This document shows positions 33,138 to 41,203 of a stretch of DNA of 64,000 bases, piece by piece. The notes below the pieces were generated by a model. It made no database searches and had not been told where the DNA came from. It worked only from the letters and a program-made list of their open reading frames with translations. This stretch comes from Tyzzerella sp. (GTDB taxonomy: Bacteria; Bacillota; Clostridia; Lachnospirales; Lachnospiraceae): positions 1-64,000 of the forward strand of contig JAFQRJ010000015.1 in the NCBI GenBank assembly GCA_017410145.1, read 5' to 3'. The stretch's first letter is position 1. Each line of letters starts with the position of its first letter. The position numbers and the translations under genes were made by a program.

Positions 33138-35549
33138 ATGAAAGTTTTATATAGTTGGTTAAAAGATTATGTAGATATCGATATCGAACCAAAAGAGCTG
33201 GAAACCAAACTCTTCTCAGCAGGTTTTGAAGTAGAAGGTATCGAATACCTAGGTGAAAATTTAGAAAACGTAGTGGTTGGTCAGATTACAGCTATGGAGC
33301 ACTACGAAGGAACACATTTGCAAATCTGTCATGTGGATTGTGGAGATAAAGGACACGACCACCTGATTTTGACCGGTGCAGATAACGTATTCGTAGGAGC
33401 GAAGGTACCGGCAGCATTAGTAGGGGCAAAATTACCATGCGGGCTTGAGATACAACCAAGAAAAATGGTGGATATGATGTCTTACGGTATGCTTTGCTCG
33501 GGCGAAGAAATGGAACTTAATAAAGACTGGTATCCGGGAGCAGATGTAAACGGTATCATGATTTTGGCAGAAGATGCACCACTTGGTATGGAAATGAGAG
33601 ATTACTTGGAATTAGATGACTATCTCTTTGACATTTCTATCACAGCAAACCGTCCGGACTGTCAGTCTGTGATTGGTATTGCAAAAGAAGTGGCAGCATT
33701 TTTAAATAAGCCATTCAAGGCACCGGATTACAGCTACGAAGAAGATGGAACAGTAAATGAAAACATCAGCATCGAAGTATTAGATAAAGAAACATGCCCG
33801 AGATACTTAGGGCACTATATCTATGATGTAAAATATATGGAATCTCCGCTTTGGATGAAAAGAAGACTGATTGCAGTAGGTCATAACGCAATCAATGCCA
33901 TGGTAGACATCACAAACTACGTGCTTGTAGAAATCGGTCAGCCAATGCATGCTTTTGATTTGGATACCTTAGAAGGCTCATCTATCGTAGTTCGCAGAGC
34001 AAATGACGGGGAAACACTAGTAACCTTAGATGAAAAAGAACGTGTGTTAAATCACAACAATCTTTTGATCTGCGATAAGGTAAAAGCAGTAGGCCTTGCA
34101 GGTGTTATGGGCGGACTGAACAGCGAAATCAAAGAAACAACAACAGAAGTATTGTTTGAATCTGCAAAGTTCCTCAAAGACAGTGTGCGTAAGACGTCAA
34201 GAGGTCTTGGCCTTCGCTCAGATGCTGCAGCAAGATTTGAAAAAGGAATTGACGAGTACACCGTAGAATGTGGTATGGCAAGAGCCCTTAACTTAGCACA
34301 GACACTTGGTGTTGCAAAAATAAGCTCCAGCCACTTTGATGTAACAGGCGGAGCCTCTACAGAAAAGAGAGTGATTAAGGTAACAGTAGACCAAGTAAAT
34401 AACGTGCTTGGTATTGAAGTACCGGAAGAAGATATGGTTCGCATCTTGAAAGCCCTTCAATTTGAAGTGGAAGCAAAAGATGGGGAACTTACCCTTGCAA
34501 TCCCAAGATATCGTGACGATATCGAAGGATATCAGGACATTGCAGAGGAAGTCATCCGCGAATACGGTTACGATAAAGTAATCCCGACCTTCTTAGATGA
34601 TGCGAAAGTAACAAATGGTGGTCTCAACAGATACCAGTCCAAAGAACTTGCAGTGAAAGAATATTTATGCTCACAAGGATATTTTGAAATCCAGACCATT
34701 GCCATGACAGCAAAGACGGATTTTGATATGTTCTTAATTCCGGAAGATGCTGAGGAAAGAAAGGTTGTAGAATTACTTAACCCAATCACAGAGAACCTTA
34801 GCATCATGAGAACCATCATGGCTCCATCTATGGTTAAAGTGATAGAGAACAATATTAAGAATGGCAACGAAGCAATGCGTTTCTTCGAACTTGCAAACAT
34901 CTATCTTCCAAAGGCATTGCCACTGACAGAACCACCGGTGGAAAAGAAAATCTTGTGCCTTGGAACCTGCGGCGCAGAAGAAGATTTCTTTGCACTCAAA
35001 GAAACATTGGAAAACTTCGCAGCATATAATGATTTGACATTCTCATACAAGAGAGGAAATGTACCGTACTTACATCCGGGCAGAACTGCAGATGTATACT
35101 GCAAGGGTGAAAAGATTGGTCACTTCGGACAACTTCGCTATGAAATCGTTGACAATATGAATATTGCCGGCGGTAAGAAAGCAGATACAAAGATCTTCAT
35201 TGCAGAAATCGATTACAGCTTGTTGGCAGATTTATTTAAGACTGCAATCAAGTACACACCGGAAACAGGATTCAAAGGCAACAACCGTGATATCTCTGTC
35301 CTGATTGATAAAACAGTAGAATGTGGTACAACCATTGATGCAATCACAGCATGTGATGCGTTAATCAAGAAAGTAACGCTGTTTGACATCTTCGAAAGTG
35401 AAAAATTAGGTGCAGACAAGAAGAGTATGGCATTTAAGATTCAACTGGCATCGCCGGATGGAGATGTGACAGATGAAATGACAGATGCAGTGATAGAAAA
35501 AGTTATCGCAGCATTGGAAGAACAATTTGGCGCACAGATGAGAGCGTAG
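33138..35549 (+). CDS. pheT: Phenylalanyl-tRNA synthetase, beta subunit
   Basis: 803 residues, normal for bacteria. An N-terminal EMAP/tRNA-binding domain (about 40-150), then B3/B4 editing region, B5 domain, a class II-like core, and a C-terminal ferredoxin-fold anticodon-binding domain (FKGNNRDISVLIDKTVECG and after). MKVLYSWLKDYVDI is a typical start with AGAGGAGG upstream. Forms the holoenzyme with PheS. Confidence 0.96.
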   Translation: MKVLYSWLKDYVDIDIEPKELETKLFSAGFEVEGIEYLGENLENVVVGQITAMEHYEGTHLQICHVDCGDKGHDHLILTGADNVFVGAKVPAALVGAKLPCGLEIQPRKMVDMMSYGMLCSGEEMELNKDWYPGADVNGIMILAEDAPLGMEMRDYLELDDYLFDISITANRPDCQSVIGIAKEVAAFLNKPFKAPDYSYEEDGTVNENISIEVLDKETCPRYLGHYIYDVKYMESPLWMKRRLIAVGHNAINAMVDITNYVLVEIGQPMHAFDLDTLEGSSIVVRRANDGETLVTLDEKERVLNHNNLLICDKVKAVGLAGVMGGLNSEIKETTTEVLFESAKFLKDSVRKTSRGLGLRSDAAARFEKGIDEYTVECGMARALNLAQTLGVAKISSSHFDVTGGASTEKRVIKVTVDQVNNVLGIEVPEEDMVRILKALQFEVEAKDGELTLAIPRYRDDIEGYQDIAEEVIREYGYDKVIPTFLDDAKVTNGGLNRYQSKELAVKEYLCSQGYFEIQTIAMTAKTDFDMFLIPEDAEERKVVELLNPITENLSIMRTIMAPSMVKVIENNIKNGNEAMRFFELANIYLPKALPLTEPPVEKKILCLGTCGAEEDFFALKETLENFAAYNDLTFSYKRGNVPYLHPGRTADVYCKGEKIGHFGQLRYEIVDNMNIAGGKKADTKIFIAEIDYSLLADLFKTAIKYTPETGFKGNNRDISVLIDKTVECGTTIDAITACDALIKKVTLFDIFESEKLGADKKSMAFKIQLASPDGDVTDEMTDAVIEKVIAALEEQFGAQMRA

Positions 35550-35564
35550 GAATGTTAATGATAG

Positions 35565-35594
35565 TCGGCATCGGATGAATCCGGTGCCGATTTT
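35565..35594 (+). terminator. Terminator after pheT
   Basis: TCGGCATCGGAT (35565-35576) pairs with ATCCGGTGCCGA (35579-35590) with a G-U pair, then TTTT. Confidence 0.8.
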
Positions 35595-35614
35595 AGTGTG
35601 TACCAAAATACTCA

Positions 35615-35643
35615 TTGAATTTCTCCTCCAAAAAGGCTATACT
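35615..35643 (+). promoter_or_regulatory. Promoter of the nucleotide-sugar dehydratase gene
   Basis: TTGAAT (35615-35620), 17-base spacer, TATACT (35638-35643), about 37 bases before the ATG. Confidence 0.65.
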
Positions 35644-35679
35644 ATAGTTTAGAAGAAATCAAAAAGGAATGAAGTATTT

Positions 35680-37722
35680 ATGAATCAAAATAAAACACCA
35701 AAATATAAAAAACCAAAGATGGCACATTGGCAACTGATTAATCTAGGCTTGATGCTATACGATGTATTCGCTGTGAATGTGGCATTTTTTTTGGCGCTTT
35801 GGTTAAGGTTTGATTGCTCCATCATGACCATGATGGATGAAAACTTTCATTATGTAGATGCGTATGTGAAATTTGCACCTATTTATACTTTGATATGTAT
35901 AATTGTCTTTTGGGGATTACGATTGTATAAGAGTATATGGCGATTTGCAAGTTATACAGAACTAATACGTGTGGGCTTTGCGACAGCAATTACAGGAATG
36001 GTACAGATAGTAGGCATTACTAAAATATTTAGGGTTATGCCAATATCATATTATGTATTTGGTATCGTATTGCAGTTTTTTGCTATTCTAGGAATTCGTT
36101 TTTCTTACCGGCTTATCTTAAAACTTAATAGCTTGCAAGTGAGAAAAATGCATGAGGGCTCAGCAACCAATGTGATGATTATCGGTGCTGGAAAAGCAGG
36201 ACAGACCATCTTGCGCGAGTTACATACAAGTCAAGAACTACATGCAAATGTTTGCTGTATTATTGATGATAACCCGAATAAATGGGGACGTTATATTGAT
36301 GGGGTTCCGGTAGTTGGGAACCGTGACGATATCTTAGCGACTGTGAAGAAGTATCATATTGACCGTATCCTCTATGCCATTCCAAGCGCAAGTGCAGAAA
36401 ACAAGCGGGAAATCTTAAATATCTGTAAGGAAACAGGCTGTGAGTTAAAAACCCTTCCTGGTATCTACCAGATGGTAAATGGAGAAGTATCTCTTAATAA
36501 GATGCAGAACGTTACGGTGGAAGATTTATTGGGACGTCCGCCGATTGAAGCGGATATGAAGCAGGTGTTTGAATTCTTACATGGAAAGAGAGTTCTTATC
36601 ACCGGTGCAGGCGGCAGTATCGGAAGTGTCATCGCACAGCAAGTGGCAGAGCATGAACCAAAGCAGTTGGTACTCTTTGATGTATACGAGAACAACATCT
36701 ATGATTTGCAGCAGGAAATGAATCGAAACTATCCGGACTTGGATTTGGTAGTATTGATTGGTTCGGTACGTGACAGCAGAAGAATCTTTCAAGTATTTGA
36801 AACTTATAAACCGGACGTGGTATATCATGCAGCGGCGCATAAGCATGTGCCACTGATGGAAACGAGTCCGAACGAAGCAATAAAAAACAATGCAATTGGT
36901 ACATATAAGACTGCCTATGCAGCAATGATGAATGGATGTCAGAGATTTGTACTTATCTCAACAGACAAGGCGGTAAACCCGACCAACATTATGGGCGCAA
37001 GCAAACGTCTCTGTGAAATGATTATTCAGACCTTTGACTATATGGTGAAGGAAGGAAAGGCACATGAACTTCCGGAAATCTTTGCGCATGAAGGAAAGAA
37101 TGACAAAAACAAGGGAAAAGCGAGAGAGATTCAGCCAGAGACAGAATTCGTGGCAGTGCGCTTCGGTAATGTATTGGGAAGCAACGGTTCAGTCATTCCA
37201 TTGTTTAAGAAACAGATTGAAAAAGGCGGACCGGTTACGGTTACCCATCCGGATATTATTCGTTACTTTATGACGATTCCGGAAGCAGTAAGTCTGGTGC
37301 TTCTTGCCGGTACTTATGCAAAAGGCGGGGAAATCTTTGTGCTTGATATGGGCTCGCCGGTGAAGATAGATACACTTGCCCGTAACTTAATTAAACTGTC
37401 AGGCTTCAAGCCGGATGTGGATATTAAGATCGAGTATTCCGGACTTCGCCCGGGTGAGAAGCTCTACGAAGAAAAACTGATGGCAGAAGAAGGACTTAAG
37501 AATACGCCAAATCGTTTGATACATATTGGATGTCCGATACCGTTTGATATGGATGAGTTCCTTGTTCAATTAAATGGATTAATGGTGGCATGTTATAAAA
37601 ACAAAGAAAATATTCGTGAATTGGTTGAGGCAATTGTGCCAACTTATCATCCTGCCGGAGAGCATGGAAGTGAGGCGAAAGGCAAAGCCTACGAAGAACA
37701 AAGAAAACAGATGGAAGCGTAA
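35680..37722 (+). CDS. Membrane nucleotide-sugar 4,6-dehydratase (CapD/PglF/EpsC family)
   Basis: 680 residues. Four membrane segments in the first about 140 residues, a first Rossmann domain (MIIGAGKAGQTILREL), then an extended SDR domain with GAGGSIGSVIAQQV and TDKAVNPTNIMGASKR, where Met replaces the usual Tyr, as is normal in this family. Members convert UDP-GlcNAc to the 4-keto-6-deoxy sugar used for bacillosamine- or FucNAc-type residues. It has its own promoter. An aminotransferase at 42602 could act next, so it probably serves the polysaccharide locus although separated by 5 kb. Confidence 0.88.
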   Translation: MNQNKTPKYKKPKMAHWQLINLGLMLYDVFAVNVAFFLALWLRFDCSIMTMMDENFHYVDAYVKFAPIYTLICIIVFWGLRLYKSIWRFASYTELIRVGFATAITGMVQIVGITKIFRVMPISYYVFGIVLQFFAILGIRFSYRLILKLNSLQVRKMHEGSATNVMIIGAGKAGQTILRELHTSQELHANVCCIIDDNPNKWGRYIDGVPVVGNRDDILATVKKYHIDRILYAIPSASAENKREILNICKETGCELKTLPGIYQMVNGEVSLNKMQNVTVEDLLGRPPIEADMKQVFEFLHGKRVLITGAGGSIGSVIAQQVAEHEPKQLVLFDVYENNIYDLQQEMNRNYPDLDLVVLIGSVRDSRRIFQVFETYKPDVVYHAAAHKHVPLMETSPNEAIKNNAIGTYKTAYAAMMNGCQRFVLISTDKAVNPTNIMGASKRLCEMIIQTFDYMVKEGKAHELPEIFAHEGKNDKNKGKAREIQPETEFVAVRFGNVLGSNGSVIPLFKKQIEKGGPVTVTHPDIIRYFMTIPEAVSLVLLAGTYAKGGEIFVLDMGSPVKIDTLARNLIKLSGFKPDVDIKIEYSGLRPGEKLYEEKLMAEEGLKNTPNRLIHIGCPIPFDMDEFLVQLNGLMVACYKNKENIRELVEAIVPTYHPAGEHGSEAKGKAYEEQRKQMEA

Positions 37723-37729
37723 AAGAAAT

Positions 37730-37755
37730 GCTATCGTACTGAAAAGTGCGGTAGC
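37730..37755 (+). terminator. Hairpin after the dehydratase gene (weak terminator)
   Basis: GCTATCGTACT (37730-37740) pairs with AGTGCGGTAGC (37745-37755). The T run is missing. The stem closely resembles the terminator at 39049-39091. Confidence 0.5.
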
Positions 37756-37771
37756 TAAAAATATTCTTCCC

Positions 37772-37800
37772 TTGCATATGCTTTGCTAAGGTGCTATAAT
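37772..37800 (+). promoter_or_regulatory. Promoter upstream of the broken Rpn gene
   Basis: TTGCAT (37772-37777), 17-base spacer, TATAAT (37795-37800). A leader of about 190 bases follows, with an AGCAGGAG/CTCCTGC hairpin near 37949-37976. Confidence 0.7.
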
Positions 37801-37813
37801 CCTAACAAAGCAT
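37778..37813 (+). promoter_or_regulatory. Dyad centred on the -10 box, possible operator
   Basis: ATGCTTTG (37778-37785) and CAAAGCAT (37806-37813) are perfect inverted copies, extended inward by CTAAGG and CCTAA. The -10 box lies at the centre, so a bound protein would block transcription. Confidence 0.5.
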
Positions 37814-37994
37814 ATTTTCTTTTGCAGAGCATCTGGCTTTGCATTCTGCGGGGAAATGTTCCCATCATTTAAACACATCAGTATAATTACTTGAAATTGT
37901 GATTATATATTTAGAAAATCCATGCTTTTAATTTCACATTAACAAAAGCAGGAGTTTCTAGTTGTGCTCCTGCGAAGAACAGGAGGAAGAGAAT

Positions 37995-38776
37995 ATGGGA
38001 AAAGACATAGGCTGGAAGGGATTTCTTTCAGACGATGAACGCTACGCGGATGTCATTAATGGCATTGGGTGTAAGGGAGAGCAGGTTGTGAAGAAAGAAG
38101 ACCTGCAGGAGTTGGATACGCAGACAGGATTTTTGCGCGGCCCGAAATTTATTCAGAAATTATACGAAAAGAAGTCAGAAAATTTCACAAAGAATTGAGT
38201 GCGGGAGAGTATCTTTATGGATTCCGAAAGAGTGACAGATTGTATCCGGCTGCGACTTTTATTTTGTATTCGGGTTCAAAACCTTGGGATGGTCCGAAAT
38301 CATTACATGAAATACTAGATTTCACGGATATACCAGAAACATTGCGGGAAATGGTAGCAGATTATAAAATTAATCTAGTTGAAATTCGTAAATTAGAAGA
38401 TACGAGTGTTTTTAAAACAGATGTACGACAGGTATTTGATTTTATCCGTTGCTCCAATGATAAGAATGCATTGAAGAATCTAGTGGAAACAGACGATTAT
38501 TATAAAAACATGGAAGAGGATGCATTTGATGTTGCTGTGCAATATACAAATGCAACAGAGTTAATTGAAGCAAAAGAATATTATGAGAAGGAAGGTATGG
38601 TTGATATGTGTAAAGCGCTGACGGAGCTCATTGAAGATGGAAAGCAGTTGGGAAAAGATGAAAAATTAACAGAATTGGTAGAAAAGAAGATGAAGAAGGG
38701 GCTTTCTGTTTCTGAAATCGCGGAAATACTTGAGGAGAGCATTGATAAGATTGAAGAGATTGTGAAAGGTTTATAG
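37995..38776 (+). pseudogene. Rpn-family (PDDEXK) nuclease gene, broken by internal deletion and frameshift
   Basis: The first frame (37995-38198, ATG after AGGAGG) gives the family N-terminus, including FLSDDERYADVINGIG and VVKKEDLQELDTQTG, and then stops. The second frame (open to 38776) carries the rest: IRKEVRKFHKELSAGEYLYG, LDFTDIPETLREMV, VFDFIRCSNDKNALKNLVE and a C-terminal helix ending SVSEIAEILEESIDKIEEIV. The frames overlap near 38140-38198. Between the two halves, relatives carry about 75 more residues including the catalytic core, which is missing here. Rpn proteins are recombination-promoting nucleases. Inactive as a nuclease; whether the C-terminal frame (TTG 38195) is made is unknown. 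Confidence 0.7.
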
Positions 38777-38792
38777 AGTGAATTCTCCCTTT

Positions 38793-38819
38793 TTGTTATT
38801 GTAAAGTAAACAGTAACAA
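38793..38819 (+). promoter_or_regulatory. 27-base imperfect palindrome before the XRE gene, probable operator
   Basis: TTGTTATTGT (38793-38802) and ACAGTAACAA (38810-38819) are inverted copies at 9 of 10 positions. It ends just before the ribosome site of the regulator gene, a position suited to autorepression. Confidence 0.55.
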
Positions 38820-38834
38820 AAGGAGGAACATGAT

Positions 38835-39044
38835 GTGAATAAACTTTATATTGACTTGGAAAATGTCTTGGAGGAGAAGGGCGTCAGCAAGAATCGCCTT
38901 TGCGTGAATTGCAGTTTGCAGCGAACGCAACTCAATAATTACTGCAAGAATAAGGTTAGGGGCGTAGATTTGACCATTCTGGGAAGAATGTGTGCTTATC
39001 TGGAATGTACACCAAACGACATTTTGAAATTTAAAGAAGAGTAG
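38835..39044 (+). CDS. Small XRE-family (Cro/CI-type) HTH regulator
   Basis: 69 residues starting at GTG, 8 bases after AGGAGG. It is one helix-turn-helix domain: VLEEKGVSKNRLCVNCSLQR, then LNNYCKNKVRGVDLTILGRM and YLECTPNDILKFKEE. This resembles the HTH_26-type single-domain regulators common in Firmicutes, here with extra cysteines. It stands alone between the broken Rpn gene and a terminator. Its likely site is the palindrome immediately upstream. Confidence 0.75.
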   Translation: MNKLYIDLENVLEEKGVSKNRLCVNCSLQRTQLNNYCKNKVRGVDLTILGRMCAYLECTPNDILKFKEE

Positions 39045-39048
39045 TAGG

Positions 39049-39091
39049 AAAATGCTATCGCGCTTGAATTGAAAGTGCGGTAGCATTTTTT
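39049..39091 (+). terminator. Terminator after the XRE regulator
   Basis: AAAATGCTATCGCGCTT (39049-39065) pairs, with two mismatches or wobbles, with AAGTGCGGTAGCATTTT, and a run of six T follows. Confidence 0.88.
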
Positions 39092-39111
39092 CGACTTTTC
39101 TCGCGTAGCAC

Positions 39112-39140
39112 TTGTAAAAAAATACGTTTGGGAGTATAAT
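39112..39140 (+). promoter_or_regulatory. Promoter of the nucleotidyltransferase-fold gene
   Basis: TTGTAA (39112-39117), 17-base spacer, TATAAT (39135-39140). The start near 39147 would leave only about 8 bases before ATG 39155, which argues for the downstream ATG at 39203. Confidence 0.7.
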
Positions 39141-39202
39141 AAATTGGTTGAAGTATGTCTATTCAACATGATAGTTATGAAAGTGACTTGGAGTTAAGAA
39201 GT

Positions 39203-40372
39203 ATGAAGCAGGAAGTCCAGTATTTGTTGGAAATCGTAAAGTACATATTGAATAAGCAGCAGGGTGAGGCACCAATTCCGGCAAAAGATTTGGATTGGGA
39301 GGCACTGATTAAACTAGCCAAGAACCACAGCATTCTGAACTTGGTACATTATGCGGTGGATAAGCTGCCTGATGAACACAAACCGGATGCTGATAGGTGT
39401 AAACACCTATATCAAGCTTCTGTCAATGCGATTGTGAGAAATTACAATCAGATAGAGGGAATCAAGGAAATCTTCCAAAAGTTTGAGGAAGAAGGCATTT
39501 ACGTGTTTGCGGTAAAAGGCATCTGTACAAAGAACTACTATCCGCAGACAGATATGCGAACCATGGGGGATATTGATTTGTTATATCGTCCGGAGCAGAA
39601 TGCTAAAGTAAAGAAAGCCATGCGAGAGTTGGGGTATGACTTAAGTATGGAAGGGCGAAAACATGATATCTATTCCAGAAAACCATATATGGCAGTGGAA
39701 ATGCATCGTGAATTGATTGCAGCAGAATCCATATATAACTCCTATTACGAAGATGTTTGGGAACATGTTAAAGCAAAAGCGAATTACCAATATGTGAAAG
39801 AAATGAGCATAGAGGATGAATATATATATAGTATGATTCATTTGGCAAGACATTTTCAGGACGGTGGAATCGGAATTCGTTTTATCATGGACGTTTATGT
39901 ATACAACCACATAGAACAGATGGATTGGAGTTATGTAGGGAACGAATTAAAGAAAGTTCAATTATGGGAGTTCTATGGAAAAGTTTCCCGTTTGGCTGAA
40001 ATGTGGTTTGGTCACAAAACAGAAGTTAAGGTAGAAGACAATCAACTCCTTAATGAATTGGCTACATATATTATTTCAAATGGTACTTTTGGAACAGCAA
40101 GGAACGCGGCGGCAGTTTCGTCAGCTAGGAAGGGTAGATTTCAAACACTGTGGAATGAAATTTTCCCGAGTTTAAAAAGTATGCAATCCATGTTCGTATG
40201 GCTTGAAAAATGGCCGATATTGTTACCATACGCATGGGTGTTGCGTGGAGTTCGTAGTCTCGCATCGCAAAAACGACGAATGAATATCAAATATCATGTT
40301 GATAAATATAAAAATGCAGACAAAGAATACGGAGAGCAGTTACAGAGATTTTTTGAAGCATGTGGGCTATAA
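39203..40372 (+). CDS. Nucleotidyltransferase-family protein (NTP_transf_5 type)
   Basis: 389 residues from ATG 39203, which has GGAG 9 bases upstream and gives the start MKQEVQYLLEIV, parallel to MKQALNIFMDLL of its paralogue at 62458. ATG 39155 has no ribosome site and lies too close to the promoter. The core is VFAVKGICTKNYYP then MGDIDLLYRPEQ, the pol-beta-type GDxD pattern, followed by VEMHREL. The family is common in capsule and peptide-biosynthesis loci, and its reaction is not established. Its paralogue closes the far end of the polysaccharide locus. Confidence 0.78.
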   Translation: MKQEVQYLLEIVKYILNKQQGEAPIPAKDLDWEALIKLAKNHSILNLVHYAVDKLPDEHKPDADRCKHLYQASVNAIVRNYNQIEGIKEIFQKFEEEGIYVFAVKGICTKNYYPQTDMRTMGDIDLLYRPEQNAKVKKAMRELGYDLSMEGRKHDIYSRKPYMAVEMHRELIAAESIYNSYYEDVWEHVKAKANYQYVKEMSIEDEYIYSMIHLARHFQDGGIGIRFIMDVYVYNHIEQMDWSYVGNELKKVQLWEFYGKVSRLAEMWFGHKTEVKVEDNQLLNELATYIISNGTFGTARNAAAVSSARKGRFQTLWNEIFPSLKSMQSMFVWLEKWPILLPYAWVLRGVRSLASQKRRMNIKYHVDKYKNADKEYGEQLQRFFEACGL

Positions 40373-40375
40373 AAT

Positions 40376-40420
40376 AAAATCCATATACATTCTAATGATA
40401 GAGAGTATATGGATTTTTTA
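40376..40420. terminator. Bidirectional terminator between convergent genes
   Basis: AAAATCCATATAC (40376-40388) and GTATATGGATTTT (40405-40417) pair perfectly, with T runs on both strands. It serves the plus-strand gene ending at 40372 and the minus-strand gene ending at 40427. Confidence 0.9.
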
Positions 40421-40426
40421 ATAGAT

Positions 40427-41182
40427 CTATTGTTTGATACCTTTATATGATCTTTGAACTTGATGGTAACTTTCTAGATTACCGATATCGTATCTTTTGC
40501 CAGGCATCTCCATAGCATGAACAGGCACTTGGTTACATAACCAAGCAATATAACTGCCTGGCGCATCCGTACCACAACCAGATTCAATCCCAAGATGGAT
40601 TAATTTTGCATCTGCTTTTGTATAGTAATAAAACGGAGGACAACACCAGTTAGATTTTGGATTGGTTGGTTTTTCTTCCATATCTAATATTTTATCGTTC
40701 TCATCAATAGTAACAACCCCACATTTGGTTAGTTTTGTATCATCAGCTTCATAGTATCGCATGATGCAAGAAGTATTCTTTTCTTTTGCATAGTGAACAA
40801 ATCTTGCTAAACTAAAGTCTAAAACATTATCCCCTGCGATAACGAGCATGTCATCGTCTAAATTTAATTGACTAATGGCAAATTGAATATCCTTCACTGC
40901 GCCAAGCCGGGTTTCATTTGTAGATGTCCCATCATCAACAATTGTTATATTTTGTTTCTTTTCTTTTGCCCAATTTTCGAAATGAGAGGCATATTTGTGA
41001 TTAGATATAACCACATATTCATCAATATACGATTTGGTATTTTCGCCTGTTGCTGAGTCAATATCATCTATCAGCCAATCGAGAATTGTTTTTTCACCAA
41101 CCGTAAGTAGTGGTTTTGGAAAGTTTTCTGTTAGTGGATAAAGCCGTGTAGCATAACCGGCTGCTAAAATTAAACATTTCAT
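40427..41182 (-). CDS. Sugar-1-phosphate nucleotidyltransferase
   Basis: 251 residues. The N-terminal signature LAAGYATRLYPLTENFPKPL is the nucleotide-binding motif of glucose-1-phosphate thymidylyl/cytidylyl-type enzymes. VIAGDNVLDFSLARF gives the metal-binding Asp, and VVTIDENDKILDMEEKPTNP follows. Single catalytic domain, no acyltransferase tail. It lies 21 bases downstream of a sugar kinase on the same strand, so kinase then nucleotidyltransferase would turn a free sugar into an NDP-sugar. The sugar and base are unknown. Confidence 0.83.
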   Translation of the reverse strand: MKCLILAAGYATRLYPLTENFPKPLLTVGEKTILDWLIDDIDSATGENTKSYIDEYVVISNHKYASHFENWAKEKKQNITIVDDGTSTNETRLGAVKDIQFAISQLNLDDDMLVIAGDNVLDFSLARFVHYAKEKNTSCIMRYYEADDTKLTKCGVVTIDENDKILDMEEKPTNPKSNWCCPPFYYYTKADAKLIHLGIESGCGTDAPGSYIAWLCNQVPVHAMEMPGKRYDIGNLESYHQVQRSYKGIKQ

Positions 41183-41203
41183 TTTCAGTCACTCCTTATG
41201 TAT

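Noticed and set aside
37849-37863. GGGAAATGTTCCC palindrome as a regulator site
   Set aside because: A single short palindrome in an AT-rich leader, away from the promoter and with no second copy noticed; weak evidence.
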